Shown in pieces: positions 45,048 through 54,511 of a stretch of DNA of 64,000 bases. Source of the DNA: Oleiagrimonas soli. GTDB taxonomy: Bacteria > Pseudomonadota > Gammaproteobacteria > Xanthomonadales > Rhodanobacteraceae. The notes under the pieces are model-generated. The model saw only the letters and a program-made list of their open reading frames with translations, was not told where the DNA came from and did not search any database. The stretch lies in the NCBI RefSeq assembly GCF_000761445.1, contig NZ_KN196471.1:1-64000 (forward strand). The letters are read 5' to 3'. The first letter of the stretch is position 1. Each line of letters opens with the position of its first letter. The position numbers were made by a program, and so were the translations under genes.

Positions 45048-45641
45048 ATGAGCGATCCGTCCAACACCGACGTCACCCGCGAACAGGCCGAGGAAGCCGT
45101 CCGCGTGCTGCTGCGCTGGGCCGGCGAGGACCCCTCGCGCGAAGGCCTGCTGGATACGCCCAAGCGCGTGGTCAAGGCCTACGGCGACTGGTTCTCCGGC
45201 TATACGGAAGATCCGGGCGAGTACCTGCGCCGCACCTTCGAGGAAGTCGAGGGCTACGACGAGCTGGTGGTGCTGCGCGGCATCGAGTTCGAGAGCCACT
45301 GCGAACACCACATGGCGCCGATCATCGGCCGCGCCCACGTCGGCTATCTGCCGGACAAGAAGGTCGTCGGCATCAGCAAGCTGGCGCGCGTGGTGGACGG
45401 CTACGCCCGCCGTTTCCAGGTGCAGGAAAAGCTCACGGCGCAGATCGCCAACTGCATCCAGGAAACCCTGCAGCCGCGCGGCGTCGGCGTCGTCATCGAC
45501 GCCAGCCACGAGTGCATGACCACGCGCGGCGTGCACAAGCGCGGCGTGTCGATGGTGACCAGCCAGATGCTCGGCACCTTCCGCGAGGACGCGCGCACCC
45601 GCGCCGAATTCCTGCGTTTCATCGACATCGACGGCCACTGA
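45048..45641 (+). CDS. folE: GTP cyclohydrolase I
   Basis: A 197-residue enzyme converting GTP to 7,8-dihydroneopterin triphosphate, the first step of folate (and pterin) synthesis. Zinc ligands C85, H88 and C156 lie in [10 protein letters not shown] and [35 protein letters not shown] and [13 protein letters not shown] complete the signature. AAAGGA precedes the ATG. Its stop overlaps the start of the EF-hand gene (TGATG), so that gene is translationally coupled to folE. Confidence 0.96.
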   Translation: MSDPSNTDVTREQAEEAVRVLLRWAGEDPSREGLLDTPKRVVKAYGDWFSGYTEDPGEYLRRTFEEVEGYDELVVLRGIEFESHCEHHMAPIIGRAHVGYLPDKKVVGISKLARVVDGYARRFQVQEKLTAQIANCIQETLQPRGVGVVIDASHECMTTRGVHKRGVSMVTSQMLGTFREDARTRAEFLRFIDIDGH

Positions 45642-45985
45642 TGCGCGGCCTGCGCCTGCTGCTGACGGCGTCCCTGTTGACGCCGGCGCTGGCGTCGGCC
45701 ACCCCGCCCGTCACGCTCGACGCCTACCTGCGCATCATGGACCGCAACGGCGACGGCCGCGTCAGTCTGGCCGAATACCAGGCGCACATGAGCCAGGGCT
45801 TCCGCAGCATGGACCGCAACCACGACGGCGTGATCGAAGTCGGCGAGCAGCCGCCCGGTCCACGCCGCCACGGCGCCATCACGCTGACGCAGTACCTGCG
45901 CAACCTCGCCGCGACCTTCCATCGCCAGGACGCCAACCACGACGGCTTCCTCGACGCCCGCGAGCTGGCCGCGCCGCCGCGATGA
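45641..45985 (+). CDS. Secreted EF-hand (calcium-binding) protein
   Basis: A 114-residue exported protein. Signal peptide [20 protein letters not shown], then three canonical EF-hand loops with D at position 1 and E at position 12: DRNGDGRVSLAE (34-45), DRNHDGVIEVGE (58-69) and DANHDGFLDARE (97-108). These should bind Ca2+ in the periplasm. Both its ends overlap neighbours (TGATG with folE, ATGA with the flavoprotein). The cellular role is unknown. Confidence 0.9.
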   Translation: MRGLRLLLTASLLTPALASATPPVTLDAYLRIMDRNGDGRVSLAEYQAHMSQGFRSMDRNHDGVIEVGEQPPGPRRHGAITLTQYLRNLAATFHRQDANHDGFLDARELAAPPR

Positions 45986-47160
45986 ATCCCGACGTCATCG
46001 TCATCGGCGGCGGCGCCGCGGGCCTGATGTGCGCGTTGATCGCCGGCCAGCGCGGACGTCGCGTGACCGTGCTCGACCACGCCAACCGCGTCGGCAAGAA
46101 GATCCTGATGTCCGGCGGCGGGCGCTGCAATTTCACCAATCTCGGCACCACGCCGGACAACTACCTCAGCGCCAACCCGCACTTCGCCAAGTCCGCGCTG
46201 GCGCGCTACACGCCGCACGACTTCATCGCGCTGGTCGAGAAGCACGGCATCGCCTACCACGAGAAAGAACGCGGCCAGCTGTTCTGCGACGTCTCCTCGA
46301 AACTGATCGTGCGCATGCTGTTGGACGAATGTGCGCAGGCCGGCGTCGACATCCGCACCAGTTGCACCATCGAAGACGTGCAACGCGACGGCGACGGCTT
46401 CGCGCTGCGCACCACGCACGGACCGATGGCCTGCGCATCGCTGGTGATCGCCAGCGGCGGCCTGTCGATCCCGAGCATGGGCGCGAGCGGCTTCGGCTAC
46501 GACCTCGCCCGGCGTTTCGGCCACGCCGTCCTGCCCACGCGCGCCGGCCTGGTGCCGCTGACGCTCAGCGGCAAGCACCTGGATCGCTACAGCGACCTCA
46601 GCGGCGTCGCCGTACCCGAAGTCGAAGCGCGCAGCGCGCGCAAGGCCTTTCGCGCCGGCCTGCTGTTCACCCATCGCGGCATCAGCGGGCCGTCGATCCT
46701 GCAGGTGTCCTCGTACTGGCAGCCGGGCGAGACGGTGCACATCGACTTCCTGCCCGACACCGATGCATCGGCCTGGCTCGGCGCGCAACGCGAAGCGCAC
46801 CCGGATCGCGAACTGAAGACCTTGCTGTCCGAAGCGCTGCCCAAACGCCTGGCGCAGCGTCTGTGCGAACTCGAATTCGGCCAGCGCCCGCTGCGGCAGT
46901 ATGCCGTCGCGGCTCTGGACGACATCGGCCGACGCCTGAAAGCCTGGCCCATCGTCGCCAGCGGCAGCGAGGGCTACCGCACCGCCGAAGTCACGCTCGG
47001 CGGCGTCGACACCGACGGCCTGTCCTCGAAAACCATGGCATCCAGGCATGTCCCCGGCCTGTACTTCATCGGCGAGGTCGTCGACGTCACCGGCTGGCTG
47101 GGCGGCTACAACTTCCAATGGGCCTGGGCCTCCGGCCATGCCGCAGGCCTGGCCGTCTAG
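45982..47160 (+). CDS. BaiN/HI0933-type FAD-dependent oxidoreductase
   Basis: A 392-residue flavoprotein of the HI0933/YhiN family. FAD-binding GGGAAGLMCAL (8-18), GKKILMSGGGRCNFTN, GLSIPSMGASGFGYDLA and the C-terminal GEVVDVTGWLGGYNFQWAWASG. The last two are the family signature. BaiN members reduce steroid-like enones in gut bacteria, but most family members have no known substrate. It overlaps the EF-hand gene by four bases (ATGA), completing a coupled folE/EF-hand/flavoprotein unit. Confidence 0.92.
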   Translation: MNPDVIVIGGGAAGLMCALIAGQRGRRVTVLDHANRVGKKILMSGGGRCNFTNLGTTPDNYLSANPHFAKSALARYTPHDFIALVEKHGIAYHEKERGQLFCDVSSKLIVRMLLDECAQAGVDIRTSCTIEDVQRDGDGFALRTTHGPMACASLVIASGGLSIPSMGASGFGYDLARRFGHAVLPTRAGLVPLTLSGKHLDRYSDLSGVAVPEVEARSARKAFRAGLLFTHRGISGPSILQVSSYWQPGETVHIDFLPDTDASAWLGAQREAHPDRELKTLLSEALPKRLAQRLCELEFGQRPLRQYAVAALDDIGRRLKAWPIVASGSEGYRTAEVTLGGVDTDGLSSKTMASRHVPGLYFIGEVVDVTGWLGGYNFQWAWASGHAAGLAV

Positions 47161-47279
47161 TCCAGGCGCGCCCGAAACCCAGACTGCCGCATACGCATGG
47201 GGCCGACGCCGGTCCGGCGGCCTCGATCCTTGTCGACCACGGCTTCACGGCGATGAGCTGCGGTCACGATGCCGCCGGA

Positions 47280-48593
47280 TCACAGATCGGGCAGCCGCAC
47301 CGCCGCGTCCTCGTGCTCGTCGGGATCGGAACCACCCGTATGGTGGTGCCACAGCTCGTGCGCATCGACCTGGACGCGAGCCACGGCCTCGATCGCATCG
47401 ACCGCGGCGCGACGTTCGGCCAGGGTCGCCTCCAAGGCCACGCGACGTGCGGCCAGCAATTCCGCCAGGCCGCTTTCGCCCAACGCATAGGCGCGCTCCT
47501 CCCGGGCCGCACTGTCGTCGGCCGCCCGCAACGCCTGCGCGCGGCTGCGCCAGACAGCCTGCAAGGCGCGCGCCCGCGCCACGGCCTCGCGTGCATCGCG
47601 CACGACATCGCGCTGGACCATCGCGACCTCCGCCTGCGCCGCCCACGCGCCGGCCTCCGCCGCCGCCGCGCGCGCACCGCGCTGTCGCACGCCGATCGGC
47701 ACACTCAGCACCAGCCCGACCGCGCGCTCACGGCCGCCAAGATCATTGAGCACACGCACGCCCACGGTCGGGTCCGCCATGCGGTCGGCCCGGGCGCGCT
47801 GCGATTCGGCCTCGAGCATCCGCGCTCGCGCCTGCGCCGCGCCGATTTCGTGACTGCGCTCGACGATCCACGCACTCCATTGCGCATCACTCCCTTTCAG
47901 GGCCGCAGGTTCAGCCTGCAAACGAACACGCGCGGGCAAGGGCAGATCGGGGAAAGCGCTTTCCAGCATGCGCCGCGCGCTTGCGGCATCCGCATCCGCC
48001 TGCAGGGCGGCGGCGCGCGCCTGGGCCAGCGCCGCATCGGCAGCGACGCGATCGCGCTGTGCCGCGTCGCCCAGCTCCACGCGACGCGCGATGGCGTTGC
48101 GGTCGCGCGTCCACAATGCAACCTGCGCATGTTGCTGCTGCGCCACCACTTCGGCGCGCTGCCACATCGACCACAACCCCAGCAGGCGACGCGCACCGGC
48201 ATGATGAGCATCGGCCAGGCTGAGCCGCGCGGCCTGCACGCCGCTGGCGCCGATCTCCCGATCCAGCCGCGCCTTGCGCGGCCAACGCACGGCGCGGCTG
48301 ACTTGCGCTTCCCACTCGTTGAACGTCGGGCCGCCCTCCACGCGGCGTCGCTGCGGCGTGACGCTGAGCTGGAACTCGTGCGGACCGACCGCGCGTAGAC
48401 GCGCATCGGCCTCGGCCCGCGCCAGTTCCGCCGCGGCTGCCTGCACCTCCGGCATGCGCTCGATCGCACGCAGCGCCAGCGAGGCCGGCGGCAGCGGCGA
48501 GGCCTCCGCCGCAGGTACCGCCGGCTGCGACCCGACGGTCATCGGCGCCAGCGCGGCCCCGAGCAGCATCGAATACAGCATCCGGCGATTCAT
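47280..48593 (-). CDS. TolC-family outer-membrane factor of heavy-metal efflux (CzcC/CusC-like)
   Basis: A 437-residue outer-membrane channel protein. Signal-like start MNRRMLYSMLLGAALAPMTVG, then two copies of a helical repeat region rich in Ala/Arg/Glu (about 45-215 and 240-420). Ending AHELWHHHTGGSDPDEHED, it has a His/Asp-rich tail likely to bind metal. It is last in the operon after the pump and the DUF3240 gene (overlapping by four bases), so it completes the tripartite complex. Confidence 0.87.
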   Translation of the reverse strand: MNRRMLYSMLLGAALAPMTVGSQPAVPAAEASPLPPASLALRAIERMPEVQAAAAELARAEADARLRAVGPHEFQLSVTPQRRRVEGGPTFNEWEAQVSRAVRWPRKARLDREIGASGVQAARLSLADAHHAGARRLLGLWSMWQRAEVVAQQQHAQVALWTRDRNAIARRVELGDAAQRDRVAADAALAQARAAALQADADAASARRMLESAFPDLPLPARVRLQAEPAALKGSDAQWSAWIVERSHEIGAAQARARMLEAESQRARADRMADPTVGVRVLNDLGGRERAVGLVLSVPIGVRQRGARAAAAEAGAWAAQAEVAMVQRDVVRDAREAVARARALQAVWRSRAQALRAADDSAAREERAYALGESGLAELLAARRVALEATLAERRAAVDAIEAVARVQVDAHELWHHHTGGSDPDEHEDAAVRLPDL

Positions 48594-48901
48594 GCCAGCC
48601 TCCCCATCGCGTCCACGGGCTCCACCCACCAGAGGATGCCGGGATGCGGCATGCGTCGACGCAACTGCGTCAGCGTGCGCTCGACATCGTCCTCGGGCAG
48701 TACCAGCCAGACCATGCTGCGGTCGATGCGGCCGCGGACCTGCTCCTGCACGCCCGCGCCCTCGAAATCCTCGCCATGACCGGACACCGCGAGCGCGGTG
48801 AAACCGGGCAAGGCCGGCTGCATGTCCAGCAGCGTTTCCAGCACCGCATCCTCGAGATCGCGCGGCGCCAGGATGGTCAATCGTTTCAGTCGGGGACTCA
48901 T
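48590..48901 (-). CDS. DUF3240 family protein
   Basis: A 103-residue small protein of the DUF3240 family, often encoded beside CusA/CzcA pumps. The fold is likely PII/CutA-like (alternating strands: RLTILAPRDLEDAVLETLLD, FTALAVSGHG, SMVWLVLPEDDVERTLTQL, ILWWVEPV). Such ferredoxin-like trimers could sense metal or nucleotide. Its start is three bases after the pump's stop, and its end overlaps the channel gene. Role inferred from the neighbours. Confidence 0.85.
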   Translation of the reverse strand: MSPRLKRLTILAPRDLEDAVLETLLDMQPALPGFTALAVSGHGEDFEGAGVQEQVRGRIDRSMVWLVLPEDDVERTLTQLRRRMPHPGILWWVEPVDAMGRLA

Positions 48902-48904
48902 GCG

Positions 48905-51900
48905 TCACTCCTCTACCCGGCGCGACTCGCCGAATCGACGGAACAGGGTCGGCAGCAGCAGAAGGGTCAGGGCCGTGCAGGTCACCAGGCCACCGATCAC
49001 CACGACCGCGAGCGGCTTCTGCACCTCCGAACCCGGCCCGCTGGCGAACAGCAGCGGCACCAGGCCAAGCGCGGCAATGGAGGCCGTCATCATCACCGGG
49101 CGCAGGCGCCGTATCGCACCCTCGCGGACCACCTCGTCCATACTCATGCCGGCAGCGCGAAGCTGGTTGAAATAGGAGACCAGCACCAGTCCGTTCAGCA
49201 CGGCGATGCCGAGCAGCGCGATGAAACCGACCGAGGCCGGCACCGACAGGTACTGCCCCGAAAGCCACAGCGCGACGATGCCGCCGACCAGCGCGAACGG
49301 CACGTTGCACAGAATCAGCACGGCCTGGCGGATCGAACCGAACGTGGAGAACAGCACCAGGAAAATCAGCGCCAGCGACACCGGCACCACCAGCGCCAGA
49401 CGCGCCGCGGCGCGTTGCTGGTTCTCGAACTGGCCGCCCCAGGTGACGCGATAGCCGGTCGGCAGGTGGATGTCACGCTCGACCGCGGCCCGCACCTCGT
49501 CGACGAAACCGACCAGATCGCGCCCGGCGACATTGGATTGCACCAGCGCGAAGCGCGAACCGTTCTCGCGGCGGATCTGCATCGGACCGGTCGTCGCTTC
49601 GAGCGCGGCGATGCGCTCCAACGGCACCTGCATGCCGTCGGTCGTGGCCAGGTTCATGCGCTCGAACAGCTCCTGCGTATCGGCCATGCGCGCTTCGCCT
49701 CGCACCAGGATCGGCACGCGGCGCTGCTGTTCCAGCACGTTGCCCGCACGCATGCCCTCGAGCTGGCCGCGCAGTTCGTCTTGCACCGCCGCCACGTCCA
49801 GGCCGTACCGACCGGCGGCCTGACGGTCGATGCGCACGCCGAGATAACGCACGCCCTCCTGGGTCTGCGCGATCACGTCCTGGCTGCCCGGGGTCTTTTC
49901 TAGCATCGCGGCAATGCGGTTGGCGATCTGGTTGAGCGTGGCCAGATCCGGCCCGAACACCTTCACCGCGATGTCGCCACGGCTGCCGGTCAGCATCTCC
50001 GACACGCGCATCTGGATCGGCTGGGTGAAACCGTACTCGATGCCCGGGAAGTCCTTCATCACGGCGCGCAGCTGATCCTCCAGCCAGTTCTTGTCCGGCA
50101 CGCGCCAGCGATCCTTCGGCTTGAGCTGCAGGAACATGTCGGTCTCGTTGAGACTCATCGGGTCCAGGCCCAACTCGTCCGAGCCCAGCCGCGCGACCAC
50201 GTGCTCGACCTCGGGCACCCGCTGCTTGATGGCGCGCTCGATGGCCAGATCCTGGTCGCGCGAAGCTTCCAGGCTGATCGACGGCGGCTTGGTCAACTGC
50301 ATCAGCACATCGCCCTCATCCATGGTCGGCATGAAGGTCTTGCCGGTGGCCATGTAGGCGACGACGCCGACCGCCAGGGCGACGCCCGCGATCACGCCCA
50401 TCCAGCGCGCATGCGCCAGCGACCATTCCAGCAGCGGCCGGTAGCCGCGCTCGATCTGGCGCATCAGCCACGGCTCCTTGTGCGGGCGCTCGCGCAGCAG
50501 CATCGAGCACAGCACCGGCACCACGGTCATCGACAACAGCAGCGAGGCCGCCAGGGCGAAGATGATGGTCAGGGCCACCGGCCCGAACAGCTTGCCTTCC
50601 AATCCCTGCAACGTGAGCAGCGGCATGAACACCAGGCAGATGATGGCGATGCCCGAGACCACCGGCCGTGCCACCTCGGCCACCGAACGGTAGACGCGAT
50701 GCAGCTTCGGCAACTCGCTGGCGTTGCGACCGGGCACCAGGTGACTGACGGTGTTCTCCACCACCACCACCGCCGCGTCGACCAGCAGGCCGATGGCGAT
50801 GGCCAGACCGCCCAGACTCATCAGATTCGCGCTGAGCCCGAACACATGCATCATCAGGAACGCGATCAGCACCGCCAGCGGCAAGGTCAGCGACACCACC
50901 ACCGCGGCGCGCACGTCGCCGAGGAACAGCAGCAGCAGGATCACCACCAGCACGGTGGCCTCGATCAGCGCGCTGCGCACCGTGTCCACGGCGCGCTCGA
51001 TCAGCGCCCCGCGGTCATAGAAGACTTCGATGCGCGCGCCCTCGGGCAGGGCCGACTGCAAGGAATCCAGCCGTGCGCGCACGGCATCGACCACTTTCGA
51101 CGCATCGGCGCCGCGCAGGCCGACCACCAGACCCTCGACGGCTTCGCCGGCGCCATCGCGCGTGACCGCGCCGTAGCGCGTCAGACTGCCGTAGCGGACC
51201 TGGGCCAGATCGTCCACGCGCAACAGCGTGCCATCGCGCGTGGCCACCACCACACGACGCAGATCGTCCAGCGTGCGCACGGCCCCCTCGGCGCGCACGA
51301 TCAGCGTTTCGTCGCCATCGCGCAGACGGCCCGAGCCGTCGTTGCGGTTGTTGCGCATCACCGCATCGGCCACGTCGCGGAAATGCAATCCGGCCGCCGA
51401 CAGCCGTGCACGATCGGGCGTGACCAGGAACGTGCGCACCTTGCCGCCCAACGCGTTGAGATCGGCCACGCCGGGGATCGTCCGCAACGCCGGACGGATG
51501 GTCCAGTCCAGCAGCGTGCGCCGCTCGGCCAGACTCAGACCGCCGCCCTCGATGGTGAACATGAACATGTCCGACAACGGCGTGGCGATCGGCGCCAGCC
51601 CGCCGCTGACATCGCCCGGCAGTTCGCCGGCCGCTGCCGCGAAACGCTCCGAGACCTGCTGGCGCGCCCAGTAGATGTCGGTGCCCTCGTCGAAATCGAG
51701 GGTGATGTCGGCGATTGCGTACTTGGACATCGAACGCAGCATCTGTGCATGCGGAATGCCCAGCAGTTCCATTTCCAGCGGCACCACCACGCGCGTCTCG
51801 ACCTCTTCCGGCGTCATGCCGGGGGCCTTCAGGATCAGCTTGACCTGCGTGGGGGCGATGTTCGGATAGGCATCGATGGGCAGCTTCAGATAGGCCCAGA

Positions 51901-51982
51901 CGCCCGCACCGACGATCGCCAGCGCGCCCAGCAGCACCAGCAGGCGTTGCGACAGGGAGAATCCGATCAGGCGGCGCAGCAT
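48905..51982 (-). CDS. Heavy-metal efflux RND transporter (CusA/CzcA family)
   Basis: A 1025-residue inner-membrane RND pump with twelve predicted membrane segments and two large periplasmic loops. N-terminal LPIDAYPNIAP and LIGFSLSQRLLVLL are typical of the heavy-metal branch. The TM4 motif AIGLLVDAAVVVVEN has one acidic proton-relay residue, closer to CusA than to CzcA. Metal specificity (Cu/Ag versus divalent) is not settled by this. It is encoded two bases from the adaptor gene and downstream of its own two-component system. Confidence 0.93.
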   Translation of the reverse strand: MLRRLIGFSLSQRLLVLLGALAIVGAGVWAYLKLPIDAYPNIAPTQVKLILKAPGMTPEEVETRVVVPLEMELLGIPHAQMLRSMSKYAIADITLDFDEGTDIYWARQQVSERFAAAAGELPGDVSGGLAPIATPLSDMFMFTIEGGGLSLAERRTLLDWTIRPALRTIPGVADLNALGGKVRTFLVTPDRARLSAAGLHFRDVADAVMRNNRNDGSGRLRDGDETLIVRAEGAVRTLDDLRRVVVATRDGTLLRVDDLAQVRYGSLTRYGAVTRDGAGEAVEGLVVGLRGADASKVVDAVRARLDSLQSALPEGARIEVFYDRGALIERAVDTVRSALIEATVLVVILLLLFLGDVRAAVVVSLTLPLAVLIAFLMMHVFGLSANLMSLGGLAIAIGLLVDAAVVVVENTVSHLVPGRNASELPKLHRVYRSVAEVARPVVSGIAIICLVFMPLLTLQGLEGKLFGPVALTIIFALAASLLLSMTVVPVLCSMLLRERPHKEPWLMRQIERGYRPLLEWSLAHARWMGVIAGVALAVGVVAYMATGKTFMPTMDEGDVLMQLTKPPSISLEASRDQDLAIERAIKQRVPEVEHVVARLGSDELGLDPMSLNETDMFLQLKPKDRWRVPDKNWLEDQLRAVMKDFPGIEYGFTQPIQMRVSEMLTGSRGDIAVKVFGPDLATLNQIANRIAAMLEKTPGSQDVIAQTQEGVRYLGVRIDRQAAGRYGLDVAAVQDELRGQLEGMRAGNVLEQQRRVPILVRGEARMADTQELFERMNLATTDGMQVPLERIAALEATTGPMQIRRENGSRFALVQSNVAGRDLVGFVDEVRAAVERDIHLPTGYRVTWGGQFENQQRAAARLALVVPVSLALIFLVLFSTFGSIRQAVLILCNVPFALVGGIVALWLSGQYLSVPASVGFIALLGIAVLNGLVLVSYFNQLRAAGMSMDEVVREGAIRRLRPVMMTASIAALGLVPLLFASGPGSEVQKPLAVVVIGGLVTCTALTLLLLPTLFRRFGESRRVEE

Positions 51983-51983
51983 G

Positions 51984-53036
51984 TCATTCCCCCGCCACCA
52001 GCATGGCCTTCAGCGCACCGGTCCCCGACACCACCACGCGCAGCTTCGCGGCCAGCGCGCCCGTGACCACGCTGAGACCCTCGCCGGTCTGCGCCTGCGG
52101 CGTCACCGGCACCACCTCGAAACCGCCGTTGCGTTCGACGAAGACGATCTTGCGACCCTCGAACTCGGCCAGCGCGCCGGACGGCAGCGTCCAGGCATGC
52201 GCGGGAGCCGGCAGCAGCAGCGTGGCGCTGGTCTGCTGCCCCGGCAGCAGCATCTCGCCGCGCATGCTCGCGCGCACCAGCACTGTCTGGCTGTGGCGGT
52301 CGACGGCCGCGCCGATCTCGCTCAGGGCGCCGGTCGCGCCGTCGACGGTGCGCACCGGCAGACCTGTGCGCAGACGCGCCGCATAGCGTGCCGGCACCTG
52401 CATCTCCAGCATGCCGCGACCCGCCTCGGCAACCATGAACGCCTTGTCCAGTGCAGCCACCGGCTCGCCCAGACGCAGGCTGCGCTCGAGGACGCGACCG
52501 GCTAATGGCGCGCGCAATTCATAGGTGCCCGGCGGCGCACCGGCCGCTACCGGCGCCATCGCGCGGGCGGCCTGCAAGGCCTGCAGATGCGCCGCGGCAG
52601 CATCGCGTCGCGCCACCGCCGCCTGTACGCGGCTGGAAGGAATGATGCCCTCGGCCAGCAACTGACGGTCGCGCTCGGCCTGCGCCCGGGCGACCCGGTA
52701 GTCGCCCCGTGCCGCAGCCAGGTCGGCGCCCAGCTGCATGGCCTCGCGGCTCTGGATGCGGGCCAGCGGCTGACCGCGCTCGACCTGCGTCCCCTCGCGC
52801 GCGAGCACGGCGACCGTGATGCCGGCATACGGCGCAGTGACCACGGCGCTTTCCTGCAACGGCGCACGCACCGTGGCCGGCAAGCCATCCACCGGCACGT
52901 GGGCCGCGGCCTTGACCTCAGCGGTACGGATGCCCATGGCCTGGCGCTGCGAAGCGGACACCTTCAGCAGCGTCCCGGCCATCGCGGGACTTGCGGATAC
53001 CGCCAGCAGGATGCCGGCCAGCAATACTCGACGCAT
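51984..53036 (-). CDS. RND efflux periplasmic adaptor (CusB/CzcB-like)
   Basis: A 350-residue membrane-fusion protein. Signal peptide MRRVLLAGILLAVSASPAMA, a barrel-sandwich half (VVTAPYAGITVAVLAREGTQVERGQPLARIQS), a helical hairpin (about 95-150) and a second lipoyl half (YELRAPLAGRVLERSLRLGEPV), then beta-barrel domains. ATG at 53036 follows GAGG; an upstream in-frame start adds seven residues. It joins the RND pump to the outer-membrane channel and may ferry metal. Confidence 0.92.
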   Translation of the reverse strand: MRRVLLAGILLAVSASPAMAGTLLKVSASQRQAMGIRTAEVKAAAHVPVDGLPATVRAPLQESAVVTAPYAGITVAVLAREGTQVERGQPLARIQSREAMQLGADLAAARGDYRVARAQAERDRQLLAEGIIPSSRVQAAVARRDAAAAHLQALQAARAMAPVAAGAPPGTYELRAPLAGRVLERSLRLGEPVAALDKAFMVAEAGRGMLEMQVPARYAARLRTGLPVRTVDGATGALSEIGAAVDRHSQTVLVRASMRGEMLLPGQQTSATLLLPAPAHAWTLPSGALAEFEGRKIVFVERNGGFEVVPVTPQAQTGEGLSVVTGALAAKLRVVVSGTGALKAMLVAGE

Positions 53037-53043
53037 GACGGAC

Positions 53044-53070
53044 CTCGATGTACCCATTCGTACGATCGAG
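53044..53070 (-). promoter_or_regulatory. Dyad over the adaptor ribosome-binding site
   Basis: CTCGATGTAC and GTAC-g-ATCGAG form a near-complete 10-bp inverted repeat around CCATTC, with one unpaired base. It partly covers the GAGG ribosome site of the adaptor gene. It could be an operator for the adjacent response regulator or an RNA hairpin that limits translation. Inference only. Confidence 0.35.
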
Positions 53071-53116
53071 CATCCGCAGATCGGCTTTGAACAAGCTTAA
53101 AACGTCGGCTCGTCCG

Positions 53117-54511
53117 TCACTCGGCGAGATCGAGGCGGAGCAGCCCGCCGAGTTCGGCCCAGAGCCAGCCCCCGTCCAGATGAAAATCCAGACGCAGATT
53201 CAGTATTTCAGCCAGGCTCTGCGCCAGTGCCAACCCAAGCCCACCGTGACGGCTGGCCTCACGCGCGGGCGACTTGCGCCAGAAGCGCTCGCCGAAACGC
53301 TGCAAATCACCGGATTTCAGATCCGGCGCCGGATTGCCGAAGCGCAGCCCGACGTGCTCCTGCGCACACCGCAGGCACACGGCGACCTGGCTGCCTTCCG
53401 GTGCATGTTCGGCGGCGTTCAGCAGCAGATTGTCGATCACGCGTTCGAGCAGGGCCGCGTCGGTCTGCGTCCAGCATTCGGACGGGGCATCCAGGTCCAT
53501 CCGCACATTCCTGCGCTGCGCCGAACCCGTGGCCAACTGCAGGGAGTGCCGCAACAGGGCCGACAGGTCGACCGGCTCCAGTTGCGCCTTCTGCATGCCC
53601 GATTCGTAGCGCGACAGGGCCAGCAGACCGTCGATGCAGCGGCTCATGCGCTCGGTGGCATCCAGCGCGCCTTCCAGCGCTGGCGACGCCTGCGCATCCC
53701 GACGCGCCAGCTCCACCGCGGTGCGAATCTCGGCCAGCGGCGTACGCAGTTCGTGTGCCACGTCGCGCGCGAAACGGCGTTCCCGCTGCAGGGCGCGGCG
53801 CAGACCGCCGAAGGCATCGTTCAGCGCGTGAGCCAGCGGGCGCAATTCGCGTGGCAGCGTGTCCGGCCGCAGATCCGCCGACTCGGCGCCTTCACGCACC
53901 GTACCGCCGAACGCGAGCAAGGGGCGCAGGCCGCCACGCACCGCCAGGAAGGCAAGCAGCACGGCGATCAGCGACGTCAGCATCACGCCGCTGACCAGGG
54001 CCACGTGCACCTGTCGTTCCAGCGCATCGACCTGCTCGCGTTCCTCGGCCACGGCCAGCGTGGCTTCGCTACCATCGCCGAGCAGCCTCACGCGCACGGC
54101 GATCGCACGGCCGTGATGGCCGTCCGGAAGCGTCAGGTCGTAAAAATACGGCGCATTGGCCGGCACCGCATGCGGCAGAGTCAGCTTGGCGTCGCGGTTG
54201 CTGCCCGAGGTCAGCAGCGTGTGCCCCGCCGCATCCCACAGCTGCAGGAAATCCTTGTGCCCGCCACCGGCGTACTCCGGACTCATCGCCTGCAACTGCG
54301 CCAGCGCTTCCTGGGTCGGACGCGACTCCAGCAAGACCGAGATGGCGTGCGCGCGAGCATGCAGCCTCTGATCGAGCCGGCCGTAGATCTGCCGGTCCAG
54401 ACCGCGATCCAGCAGCAGGAACAGACCGAGCATCAGGATGCCCAGCCCGGCGAAGAGAAACAGCAGCAAGCGCAGGCGGATCGACAGCGGCCGCCGCTCA
54501 CTCGACCACAT
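53117..54511 (-). CDS. Sensor histidine kinase (CusS-like)
   Basis: A 464-residue membrane kinase: TM1 about 13-35, a periplasmic sensor of about 130 residues, TM2 about 170-190, HAMP region, then the dimerisation box FARDVAHELRTPLAEI with phospho-accepting H253. The ATP domain has DNLLLNAAEHAP (N box) and HGGLGLALAQSL (G box). It overlaps the response regulator gene by 14 bases and precedes the efflux genes. Metal sensing is inferred from that context. Confidence 0.92.
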   Translation of the reverse strand: MWSSERRPLSIRLRLLLFLFAGLGILMLGLFLLLDRGLDRQIYGRLDQRLHARAHAISVLLESRPTQEALAQLQAMSPEYAGGGHKDFLQLWDAAGHTLLTSGSNRDAKLTLPHAVPANAPYFYDLTLPDGHHGRAIAVRVRLLGDGSEATLAVAEEREQVDALERQVHVALVSGVMLTSLIAVLLAFLAVRGGLRPLLAFGGTVREGAESADLRPDTLPRELRPLAHALNDAFGGLRRALQRERRFARDVAHELRTPLAEIRTAVELARRDAQASPALEGALDATERMSRCIDGLLALSRYESGMQKAQLEPVDLSALLRHSLQLATGSAQRRNVRMDLDAPSECWTQTDAALLERVIDNLLLNAAEHAPEGSQVAVCLRCAQEHVGLRFGNPAPDLKSGDLQRFGERFWRKSPAREASRHGGLGLALAQSLAEILNLRLDFHLDGGWLWAELGGLLRLDLAE

